DNA of 17,573 bases from a bacterium (GTDB taxonomy: Bacteria; Patescibacteriota; Minisyncoccia; Phycocordibacterales; UBA1550): NCBI GenBank assembly GCA_021823825.1, contig JAKANJ010000004.1:1-17573 (forward strand), given 5' to 3'. The translations under genes and the position numbers were made by a program. This document shows positions 1 to 6,799 of the stretch, piece by piece (positions within the stretch are counted from its first letter, which is position 1; each line of letters begins with the position of its first letter). The notes under the pieces were generated by a model. That model searched no databases, was not told where the DNA came from, and saw only the letters and a list, made by a program, of their open reading frames with translations.

Positions 1-550
1 AGGTAAAAGATTTAAAAAGAAAGATGGAACTAGAGGTGATTGGAAGGACGAGGGAAAGGCCCTTATAAAAGAACTTACCGGGGCAGACAAGAAGCCAGAG
101 GAGGCAAAAACAGTCTCTGAGGCAGACAGGAATGCCGCAAAAGCTATTGAGCGGAGTTTTGCAAAGTTTGGTCTTGATTGTGGCATTAGAGCTATTTATT
201 TAGCAAAAAGTGACAAGTTTAATCCAAGCAACATGAAAGCACTTGGTGGCTTGTGGCGTGCATTTTCAACAAGTAACTTGAATGGTTTCAAGCCAAGTTT
301 GACTACTTTTGGTTTTGACTATCCATGGCAAGATTATAATGACATGCGTATTGAGAAAAGACGCAAGAAAGTATTTAAGGCTTACAAATATCGTGCATGG
401 TTTACTGCTCCCCGAAAACTTAAACCATTTGTTCTTAACACAGAAGAGCTTGCGACGATTTTCCATTTTCCGGGAGGCGTTGCACAAACTCCAACATTTG
501 GTCGTATCCCTTCTCGCAAATCAGAGGCTCCAATCAACTTGCCAATTTAA
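1..550 (+). CDS. 3' end of a conserved hypothetical protein (partial)
   Basis: The reading frame is open from the window edge (first full codon at base 2) to the TAA at 548-550, so the gene begins outside the window; an internal ATG at 233 is not its real start. The visible 182 residues begin with a Lys/Glu-rich charged stretch, then a mixed segment containing GIRAIYLAKSDKFNP, then a basic patch (EKRRKKVFKAYKYR). The C-terminus contains LNTEELATIFHFPGG and TPTFGRIPSRKSEAP. From memory, the last two motifs resemble the C-terminal end of a conserved protein of Patescibacteria (possibly the family named DUF8128) that often lies next to a TraG/VirD4-like ATPase. No such ATPase follows here; mltG starts 52 bp downstream. 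The function is unknown and I cannot confirm the family without a search. Confidence 0.75.
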   Translation, partial: GKRFKKKDGTRGDWKDEGKALIKELTGADKKPEEAKTVSEADRNAAKAIERSFAKFGLDCGIRAIYLAKSDKFNPSNMKALGGLWRAFSTSNLNGFKPSLTTFGFDYPWQDYNDMRIEKRRKKVFKAYKYRAWFTAPRKLKPFVLNTEELATIFHFPGGVAQTPTFGRIPSRKSEAPINLPI

Positions 551-588
551 CATATCAGTGCAAATGCGTTTATAAAGACAATCGCCAC

Positions 589-594
589 TATAAA
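589..594 (+). promoter_or_regulatory. Possible -10 element for mltG
   Basis: TATAAA ends 8 nt before the mltG ATG, the same geometry as the better promoters in this window. There is no convincing -35 at a 16-18 nt spacing, so this is weak. If it is real, the transcript would start at about base 601, essentially at the start codon. Confidence 0.35.
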
Positions 595-602
595 TTTATA
601 CT

Positions 603-1658
603 ATGGATGAGATTAAAAATGATATTGCTCAAGGTGAGGCCTTTGACCCCTTGCCTAACAGGAGTTTACGGGAAAATTTTTTCGCAAAAGCAAAAAATTT
701 GCTCGGGATTGAAAGCAAACCTGCACAATTTATATTTGCTGGGCTTTTAGGACTTGTTGCTCTCGTTGCCACGTTGTCTTTCTTTCTGAGTCCGCCTGCT
801 CTTTTTGCTCCTGGCACTACTATTGTAGTAGAAGACGGCTCATCGCTTGGGCAAGTCTCCTTGCTTCTCAAGCAGCAAAACCTTATCCGTTCGCGAGTGC
901 TTTTTGAGTTTTGCGCAATTACTTTAGGGGGAGACAAAAGAGTTATTGCTGGAGAATATCTATTTAAAGACCCAGCAGGAAGTTGTGAAATCGCGTCTCG
1001 CATTGTCCATGGAATCTCTGGTGTGCCTGCCGTACGCGTTACTATTCCTGAGGGTACATCCAACAGAGAAATGGCCGTTATTCTCGGGAAGGCACTTCCT
1101 AAATTTGATACCGCTGCATTTTTGGCTTCCTCGCGTGAAGATGAAGGGTACTTGTTCCCGGATACTTATTTTTTTTCAAAGAATGCCACTGTTGCTGACG
1201 TTGAGGCTCTCATGAAAGAGAATTTTCAGAAAAAAATTAAACCATTAAGTGCCAGCATAGCAGCTTCTGGGCACACGCTGCACGATATTGTTATCATGGC
1301 ATCTATCCTTGAAAAGGAGGTTGCAACTGACGAAGATAGAGCAATCGTATCGGGAATCTTGTGGAAGCGGATTGAACTCTCTATGCCACTGCAGGTCGAT
1401 GCAACATTTGCATATCTCCTAGATAAAAAATCAAGCGAAATCACTCAGGCTGATCTCAACATTGCTTCTCCTTACAATACTTATCGCAACAAAGGTCTAC
1501 CTGCCGGGCCAATCAGCAATCCTGGCCTTTCAGCACTGCGTGCTGCAATTACCCCCATGGTGACTCCTTATTTGTATTATCTATCTGACAAAAATGGAGT
1601 GACACACTATGCAACAACTTTTAATGAACACAAAGCAAACAAAGAAAAATATCTCTAG
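603..1658 (+). CDS. mltG: Endolytic murein transglycosylase MltG (YceG family)
   Basis: MltG cuts nascent peptidoglycan strands in the periplasm and helps set glycan chain length. The 351-residue protein (E. coli about 340) has the family layout: a cytoplasmic N-terminal tail (about 1-40), one membrane helix (about 41-63), a LysM-like region, and the catalytic YceG domain. The hallmark ASILEKE motif spans residues 233-239 and carries the catalytic glutamate. The segments YNTYRNKGLPAGPISNPG (281-298) and the HYATTFNEHKANKEKYL ending are also typical. It supports a Gram-positive-like or minimal walled cell. The 3' end overlaps the mnmA start, suggesting co-transcription and translational coupling. 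The start is the first ATG after the upstream stop; no Shine-Dalgarno is seen. Confidence 0.95.
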   Translation: MDEIKNDIAQGEAFDPLPNRSLRENFFAKAKNLLGIESKPAQFIFAGLLGLVALVATLSFFLSPPALFAPGTTIVVEDGSSLGQVSLLLKQQNLIRSRVLFEFCAITLGGDKRVIAGEYLFKDPAGSCEIASRIVHGISGVPAVRVTIPEGTSNREMAVILGKALPKFDTAAFLASSREDEGYLFPDTYFFSKNATVADVEALMKENFQKKIKPLSASIAASGHTLHDIVIMASILEKEVATDEDRAIVSGILWKRIELSMPLQVDATFAYLLDKKSSEITQADLNIASPYNTYRNKGLPAGPISNPGLSALRAAITPMVTPYLYYLSDKNGVTHYATTFNEHKANKEKYL

Positions 1659-2760
1659 CAAGGGCAACGCAACGAGGAACGTAATCCCGCCAAAGCGTGT
1701 CTTTGTCGGCATGTCGGGTGGCGTAGACAGCTCGCTTGCTGCTGCACTTTTGAAAAAAGAGGGCTATGAAGTAACGGGCGTTTTTATAAAGGTTTGGCAA
1801 CCAGATTTTTTGACATGCACCTGGCGTGCGGAACGACTTGATGCAATGCGTGTGGCGGCTCATTTAAATATTCCACTTCTCACGTGGGACTTTGAGCAGG
1901 AATATAAACGAGGTGTTGCGGACTATATGATTCAAGAATATAAGTCGGGGCGGACACCAAATCCTGATGTTATGTGCAACAAAGAGATTAAATTTGGAGC
2001 TTTTTTTAGGAGAGCAATGGAAGAAGGTGCAGACTTTGTTGCTACCGGGCACTACGCGCAGGTTGTTTACGACAGGAGAATAGGGGCTTATAAAATGCTT
2101 GCTGGAGTAGACAAGGGGAAGGATCAGTCGTATTTTTTGTGGACCATTGGGCAAGAGGAGCTTTCAAAAACATTATTCCCTGTTGGGAAGTATAAGAAGT
2201 CCCAAGTACGAAAATTTGCCAAAGACTTTAATTTACCAACTGCCGAAAAAAAAGATAGCCAAGGGATTTGTTTTATTGGTGATCTTGATATGAAGGATTT
2301 TCTTGCGCACTATATGACGGAAAAAATAGGTGAGGTCATAGACGAGCAGGGGAAAAAGATCGGCACGCATCGTGGTGCCTATTTTTATACACTTGGTGAA
2401 CGCCATGGATTTACTATTACGAAAAAGGGTTCAACGGATTCAGCATATTATGTTATTGCAAAGGATATTCTGGCTAACACGATTACTGTTGCGCAAGCGA
2501 AAAGTACGGAACAACTTTTGTGCACTCGAACACTTGTTACCCTAAAGGACGCCAACTTTTGCTCTGGAAAGTTTCCTGTTAAAGAGAAAAAATATATGGC
2601 GCAGGTTCGTTACCACGGCGAGCAATTGGAGTGCAAGATTCTTGAATTACTCGACAAGAGCTTTTCTGTCGAGTTTTCAAAACCAGTCTTAGTCGCTTCG
2701 GGACAGTCAGTTGTTTTGTATGATGGCTCCGAATGCATCGGCGGAGGCATTGTTGAATAG
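1609..2760 (+). CDS. mnmA: tRNA-specific 2-thiouridylase MnmA
   Basis: MnmA installs 2-thiouridine at U34 of the tRNAs for Lys, Glu and Gln, using ATP and a persulfide relay. The 383-residue protein has the PP-loop SGGVDSS (36-42), the catalytic Cys123 in PDVMCNKE, TGHYA (146-150), DQSYFL, and the second catalytic Cys221 in SQGICFIG, followed by a C-terminal beta-barrel region. All key residues are present. The only in-frame ATGs upstream of the PP-loop are 1609 and 1624, so the gene must overlap mltG by 35-50 nt. A GGAG at 1595-1598 lies about 10 nt before 1609 and favours that start; it is one of the few SD-like sites here. The N-terminus is about 28 residues longer than usual before the PP-loop. 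The sulfur donor is not encoded here. Confidence 0.96.
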   Translation: MQQLLMNTKQTKKNISSKGNATRNVIPPKRVFVGMSGGVDSSLAAALLKKEGYEVTGVFIKVWQPDFLTCTWRAERLDAMRVAAHLNIPLLTWDFEQEYKRGVADYMIQEYKSGRTPNPDVMCNKEIKFGAFFRRAMEEGADFVATGHYAQVVYDRRIGAYKMLAGVDKGKDQSYFLWTIGQEELSKTLFPVGKYKKSQVRKFAKDFNLPTAEKKDSQGICFIGDLDMKDFLAHYMTEKIGEVIDEQGKKIGTHRGAYFYTLGERHGFTITKKGSTDSAYYVIAKDILANTITVAQAKSTEQLLCTRTLVTLKDANFCSGKFPVKEKKYMAQVRYHGEQLECKILELLDKSFSVEFSKPVLVASGQSVVLYDGSECIGGGIVE

Positions 2761-2768
2761 AGAAATAT

Positions 2769-2797
2769 TTGAAAGTCGCGCTTGCTTGTGAGATGAT
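2769..2797 (+). promoter_or_regulatory. Promoter of the ATP-cone/Mrr gene
   Basis: TTGAAA (2769-2774), a 17-nt spacer and GATGAT (2792-2797), with a TG one base before the -10 (extended -10). The -10 ends 9 nt before the ATG at 2807, so the predicted mRNA leader is about 3 nt. The -10 hexamer matches consensus at only 4 of 6 positions. Confidence 0.5.
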
Positions 2798-2806
2798 TAG
2801 GAAAAT

Positions 2807-3682
2807 ATGGATAAAAAGAATAAAAAAACAATATGGGTGGTCAAAACGTCTGGAGAGAGGGAGCGTTTCGCCTTATCTAAGCTACGCCGCTCACTTCTTC
2901 GGTCTGGGGCTGACAAGGAAACAACAGAAATGGTTATTTCACTCATCCTTCCTAGGGTTCATGATGGGATGAGGACATTGGATATCTATAAGCAGGCGTT
3001 TTCAATACTCAATAAAAAACAATATTTGGTTGCCATACGCTACTCTTTGCGCAAGGCGGTGTTAGAGCTTGGGCCAAGTGGATTCCCCTTTGAAAAATTT
3101 ATAGCGGAAATTTTGAAGCGGCAGGGGTACCGTGCACGCACCGATGCGGTCATTTCAGGTTTTTGTGTTCGTCATGAAGTTGATATTTTGGCAGAAAAAG
3201 AAGGTCATCATATTTTTGTTGAAGCAAAGTTCCACAATCAGCAGGGGACAAAGAGCGATGTAAAAACTGCTCTTTATGTGCATGCCCGTTTTCTTGACTT
3301 GCAAAAAGGGCAAGAAATGAGAGAAAAGCATGAACCAAAATCACCACCGATGATTCATGAAGGTTGGCTGATTACTAACACAAAACTTACTCTAGACGCG
3401 ATTCAATATGCGCAGTGCGCAGGACTTAAACTTATCGGGTGGGACTACCCGGAAAAAGGTAATCTGCAAGACCTTATCTTAGAGACGGGGGTTCATCCCA
3501 TTACGTTTCTTACTACCATCAATGCTCGTGAAAAAATGGAATTGCTGCAAAAAGGAGTAGTTTTATGCAGTGATCTAAAAAACAACATTGTTCCACTTCG
3601 GGCAATAGGGCTTTCTAGCCAGAAAATCAATTTGGTTATTGCTGAGGCTTCTCGGGTCTGTCAGGAATTTAGAAATGCTTAG
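2807..3682 (+). CDS. ATP-cone domain fused to an Mrr-type PD-(D/E)xK nuclease-like domain
   Basis: The N-terminal ~90 residues of this 291-residue protein look like an ATP-cone (IWVVKTSGERERFALSKL, basic and hydrophobic periodicity), a nucleotide-sensing module best known from ribonucleotide reductases and NrdR. The middle resembles the Mrr/restriction-endonuclease fold: GFPFEKFIAEILKRQGY (92-108), HEVDILAE (123-130) and IFVEAKFH (136-143). Together these give the Asp126 ... Glu139-x-Lys141 metal site of PD-(D/E)xK enzymes, with Glu96 as a possible extra ligand. The later GWLITNTKLT and GLKLIGWDYP also fit Mrr-like proteins. The C-terminal ~65 residues may hold a helical DNA-binding end. No methyltransferase or specificity subunit is adjacent, so a DNA-repair or nucleotide-responsive nuclease is as plausible as defence. 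The substrate is unknown. It has its own predicted promoter. Confidence 0.82.
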   Translation: MDKKNKKTIWVVKTSGERERFALSKLRRSLLRSGADKETTEMVISLILPRVHDGMRTLDIYKQAFSILNKKQYLVAIRYSLRKAVLELGPSGFPFEKFIAEILKRQGYRARTDAVISGFCVRHEVDILAEKEGHHIFVEAKFHNQQGTKSDVKTALYVHARFLDLQKGQEMREKHEPKSPPMIHEGWLITNTKLTLDAIQYAQCAGLKLIGWDYPEKGNLQDLILETGVHPITFLTTINAREKMELLQKGVVLCSDLKNNIVPLRAIGLSSQKINLVIAEASRVCQEFRNA

Positions 3683-3749
3683 GTATGTGATATGCTGAAT
3701 TTGCCATAAATACATTGAACTTGCGCATACTTACTAGACATCTGCTACT

Positions 3750-5522
3750 ATGAACTCAAAAGAAATTAGAAATCGTTTTCTATCCTTTTTTGAAAGAAGG
3801 GGACACGTGATAATCCCCTCAGCGCCTTTGGTGCCCGAAAATGACCCATCGGTCCTTTTTAATACTGCGGGGATGCAACCACTTGTGCCATATCTTATGG
3901 GTACCCCACACCCACGTGGCGCACGACTTGCGAATGCTCAAAAATGCGTTCGTACGCAAGACATAGATGAAGTAGGCGACAACACTCACGATACTTTTTT
4001 TGAGATGCTCGGCAACTGGTCACTCGGTGACTACTTCAAAGAAGATGCAATTAAATGGAGTTATGAATTCCTGACTTCAAAAGATGAAGGTCTTGGACTA
4101 GACCCAACACGACTTTATATAACAGTTTTTGAAGGTAATGATGACGCCCCACGCGACACTGAAGCATTTGAAATATGGAAAAAATATGTACCGGAAAACC
4201 ATATCTATTTTATGCCAGCAAAATCAAATTGGTGGAGTCCTGGCGATAATGGTCCTTGCGGTCCTGACACAGAGATGTTTTATGATGTTACTGAAAATGG
4301 ACTGGGGGTTATGACTAAGGACGAGTATATGGCTGCTGACGACCGCCAGGATGTCGTTGAAATTTGGAACGATGTCTTTATGGAATATGAGAAAAAAGAG
4401 GGAAAAGTCATCGGGAAACTCGCTCAAAAAAATGTTGATACTGGTTCTGGCCTTGAGCGTATCGTAATGGCAATACAGGGAAAAAATAATATTTTTGATA
4501 CAGACCTTTTTGTTCCAATTACAGAGAAGATTAAGGCTCTTTCTGGTGGTGAGATCAAGGATATTCGCGCGTCACGAATTGTTGCAGATCACGTCCGCAC
4601 TGCAACGTTTATGATTGCAGACGGCGTTCGATCCTCAAATACTGATCAAGGGTATATCTTGCGCCGCCTACTTCGACGCGCAGTTCGCTACGCAGATGTT
4701 CTCGGGATTGCTCATGGGACACTCGCTGAAATCGTTTCTGTTGTTGCAGAAAAGTATCAGGGTGTCTATGACAATGTCGGTGCTCAGGCTCAAACTATCA
4801 TTGATGAAATTCATAAGGAGGAAGATAAATTCAGAAAAACTCTTGAGAGGGGAATGAAGGAATTTATTAGAGTCAGCAGTGGTGGGGAGGTCTCCGCGGA
4901 AGACGCATTCCAACTTTTTTCTACTTATGGTTTTCCTCTTGAAATGACTGAGGAACTTGCCAAGGAGCAGAATGCTTCTGTGGATAAAGATGGTTTTAAT
5001 GAAGCATTTAGAAAGCATCAAGAACTTTCTCGTGCGGGCGCTGAGCAGAAATTCAAAGGTGGACTTGCAGATACTAGTGAAATGTCTACAAAATACCACA
5101 CAGCAACGCACATGCTCAACCAGGCGCTTCGTACTGTTCTTGGCGAGCACGTCTCGCAAAAAGGTTCAAATATTACAGCGGAACGATTACGTTTTGATTT
5201 TTCCCATAATGAAAAAATGACCGATGAAGAAAAGACAGCAGTCGAAAATATTATTAACCAGAAAATTGCTGAATCCTTGCCCGTTACATATGAAGACGTC
5301 ACAATCGAGGAAGCACGCAAACGTGGGGCAATTGGTGTTTTTGGTGATAAATATGGCGAGACCGTTCGTATTTACAAGATAGGTGAGGGGAATAATCGTT
5401 TTAGCCTCGAAATTTGTGGAGGGCCTCATGTTCAAAATACATCAGAATTGGGCCATTTTAAGATTCTAAAGGAAGAGGCAGTGGCTCAAGGTATCAGGCG
5501 CATAAAGGCCGTACTTGAATAG
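3750..5522 (+). CDS. alaS: Alanyl-tRNA synthetase, shortened form
   Basis: AlaRS charges tRNA-Ala and removes wrongly attached Ser or Gly. The N-terminus is canonical (SKEIRNRFLSFFERRGH, then PSVLFNTAGMQPL), and the class II catalytic domain is complete through TGSGLERI and GYILRRLLRRAVRYA. The zinc-binding editing site is intact: HTATH (His450, His454) and CGGPH (Cys556, His560). The protein is 590 residues against about 875 in E. coli. It stops right after the editing domain, so the C-Ala dimerisation/tRNA-elbow domain is missing. Only about 53 residues separate GFP (394-396) from HTATH, so the beta-barrel part with the usual FY.ESGGQ.GD motif is also missing. Shortened AlaRS of this type is, to my recollection, common in Patescibacteria, so I read it as intact rather than broken. 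No SD precedes it, and no clear promoter was found in the 67-bp gap. Confidence 0.96.
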   Translation: MNSKEIRNRFLSFFERRGHVIIPSAPLVPENDPSVLFNTAGMQPLVPYLMGTPHPRGARLANAQKCVRTQDIDEVGDNTHDTFFEMLGNWSLGDYFKEDAIKWSYEFLTSKDEGLGLDPTRLYITVFEGNDDAPRDTEAFEIWKKYVPENHIYFMPAKSNWWSPGDNGPCGPDTEMFYDVTENGLGVMTKDEYMAADDRQDVVEIWNDVFMEYEKKEGKVIGKLAQKNVDTGSGLERIVMAIQGKNNIFDTDLFVPITEKIKALSGGEIKDIRASRIVADHVRTATFMIADGVRSSNTDQGYILRRLLRRAVRYADVLGIAHGTLAEIVSVVAEKYQGVYDNVGAQAQTIIDEIHKEEDKFRKTLERGMKEFIRVSSGGEVSAEDAFQLFSTYGFPLEMTEELAKEQNASVDKDGFNEAFRKHQELSRAGAEQKFKGGLADTSEMSTKYHTATHMLNQALRTVLGEHVSQKGSNITAERLRFDFSHNEKMTDEEKTAVENIINQKIAESLPVTYEDVTIEEARKRGAIGVFGDKYGETVRIYKIGEGNNRFSLEICGGPHVQNTSELGHFKILKEEAVAQGIRRIKAVLE

Positions 5523-5558
5523 GTCTTGTGATACACACTAAATAAGTTAGTAATAGAA

Positions 5559-5587
5559 TTGTAATAGAACATGGCTCTTGGTATAAT
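5559..5587 (+). promoter_or_regulatory. Strong sigma70-type promoter of the actin-like gene
   Basis: TTGTAA (5559-5564), a 17-nt spacer and a perfect TATAAT (5582-5587). The -10 ends 9 nt before the ATG at 5597, predicting a leader of about 3 nt. This is the clearest promoter in the window. Confidence 0.75.
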
Positions 5588-5596
5588 ACATGAGTC

Positions 5597-6784
5597 ATGT
5601 TCTCCTCTTTTTTTGCAAAAAATAAAAAAAATGAAAAACTCGTATTGCTCATTGACGTTGGGTCTGCAAGCGTAGGAGCTGCTCTTGTTGAAATAAACGG
5701 TTCCACGGCGCCACGTATTTACGCATCCTCAAGGGAGGATATTGCACTCCAGGAGAAGCTCGCCCCCGCACAACTTATGCGTGCCATGAACCAGGCGCTT
5801 GAGGGAGCGCTAAAGTCAGTTCAGTCTAGCACTAAGACAACGGGAATCCCGGCACATATCTTTTGCTCCTTGTCTTCTCCATGGTTTCTCTCCAAAAATA
5901 AGAACCTTGTTGTTGAGCGAAAAGAGTCATTTGAAGTTACCCCGGCTACTCTTGAAAAGTTCCTTGATGAAGAAATAAGCCGAATTCAAGATGAATTGAA
6001 AGATACCTTACCCCAGCAGGACGTGCGGATTATTGAAAAAAAGATTATTCGGACAAAATTAAACGGATATGAGATTAATAATCCTTATGGACAGAGGGCT
6101 TCACGCGTAGAACTAGCTCTTACGGTGGGGATCTCATCAAAACAGGCAACAGAGCGGATTGAACATACTATTAGCAATTTTTTCCATAGCAAAATTGTAC
6201 ATTTTGGTGCGTTTCCCATTGCAGCTTTTAACATCATAAGAGATATCTTCCCGACAGAGCGGACGTTCCTATTTCTTGATATCACCGGAGAGGGAACAGA
6301 TATTTCACTTGTTTCCAATAACGTACTGGCGGATACCGTTGTGTTCCCCCGTGGTAAAAATTTTTTTATACGAGAAATTTCATCCCAATTTCGCATACCT
6401 CACCAAGTTGCTACTTCTGTGCTTAACATGTTCTTGGGTGGGACATTAGACGATAATAGGAAAAGGGACATCGAACTTTTTATATCAAAAATAGAAAATG
6501 ACTGGATTACGCGCTTTGAAAAAGCGGTCACATTACTAAACATAATGGAATTTGCTCCGCACAAGATATTCTTTATGGCAGATTCAGACGTAAGTGTGCT
6601 GTTTGAACGTATGCTTAGGAGAATACCAAGAACGATGGGAGGACAAGAATATTTTGAAGTTCAACGTCTCGATTCGTTGACTGTAGGGAAGTTTGCCTCA
6701 TTCGAAAGCGGAGTTGCCCGTGATCCATTTCTCGTTGCTGAGGCCCTGTTGGCAGCTAAAGTTATTCCTCAACTTAAAAAATAG
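5597..6784 (+). CDS. Actin-like ATPase of the FtsA/PilM type
   Basis: The 395-residue protein has the actin/Hsp70-fold signature. A phosphate-1 loop lies at LLIDVGSASVGAAL (17-30), a phosphate-2 strand at FLDITGEGTDISLV (226-239), and a weaker adenosine-site region at KIFFMADSDVSVLFERML (323-340) without the usual glycine cluster. The inserted region around 80-180 sits where FtsA/PilM proteins carry their 1C/SHS2 domain. The N-terminal FSSFFAKNKKNEK tail is short and basic, and no membrane helix is seen. FtsA-like proteins act at the inner face of the membrane in division; PilM-like ones organise type IV pili. The 3' neighbour, 15 bp downstream, encodes a single-pass membrane protein, a layout like PilM-PilN. 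I do not assign ftsA or pilM because sequence similarity to either looks low. Confidence 0.75.
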   Translation: MFSSFFAKNKKNEKLVLLIDVGSASVGAALVEINGSTAPRIYASSREDIALQEKLAPAQLMRAMNQALEGALKSVQSSTKTTGIPAHIFCSLSSPWFLSKNKNLVVERKESFEVTPATLEKFLDEEISRIQDELKDTLPQQDVRIIEKKIIRTKLNGYEINNPYGQRASRVELALTVGISSKQATERIEHTISNFFHSKIVHFGAFPIAAFNIIRDIFPTERTFLFLDITGEGTDISLVSNNVLADTVVFPRGKNFFIREISSQFRIPHQVATSVLNMFLGGTLDDNRKRDIELFISKIENDWITRFEKAVTLLNIMEFAPHKIFFMADSDVSVLFERMLRRIPRTMGGQEYFEVQRLDSLTVGKFASFESGVARDPFLVAEALLAAKVIPQLKK

Positions 6785-6785
6785 T

Positions 6786-6791
6786 TATAAT
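6786..6791 (+). promoter_or_regulatory. Perfect -10 hexamer before the membrane protein gene
   Basis: TATAAT lies immediately after the upstream stop codon and ends 8 nt before the ATG at 6800. No good -35 is visible at 16-18 nt. It could drive internal, near-leaderless transcription of the second gene of the pair. Confidence 0.4.
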
Positions 6792-6799
6792 ATAACAAT

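Noticed and set aside
597..602. TATACT directly before the mltG ATG (and the same hexamer at 11337-11342 before rplQ)
   Set aside because: As -10 elements these would start transcription inside the genes, downstream of the ATG. They probably reflect AT-rich start contexts.
2807..3682. Restriction-modification defence island
   Set aside because: No methyltransferase, specificity subunit, toxin-antitoxin or mobile-element gene is nearby; the neighbours are housekeeping genes.
3743..3751. TGC-TACTAT resembling an extended -10 at the alaS start
   Set aside because: It overlaps the ATG, and the conserved AlaRS N-terminus (SKEIRNRFLSFF) starts there, so transcription must begin upstream.
4668..5159. 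A 163-codon open frame on the minus strand within alaS
   Set aside because: It lies opposite strongly conserved alaS coding sequence, has no recognisable domain or promoter, and its composition is that of a reverse-complement shadow. All supported genes in the window are on the + strand.
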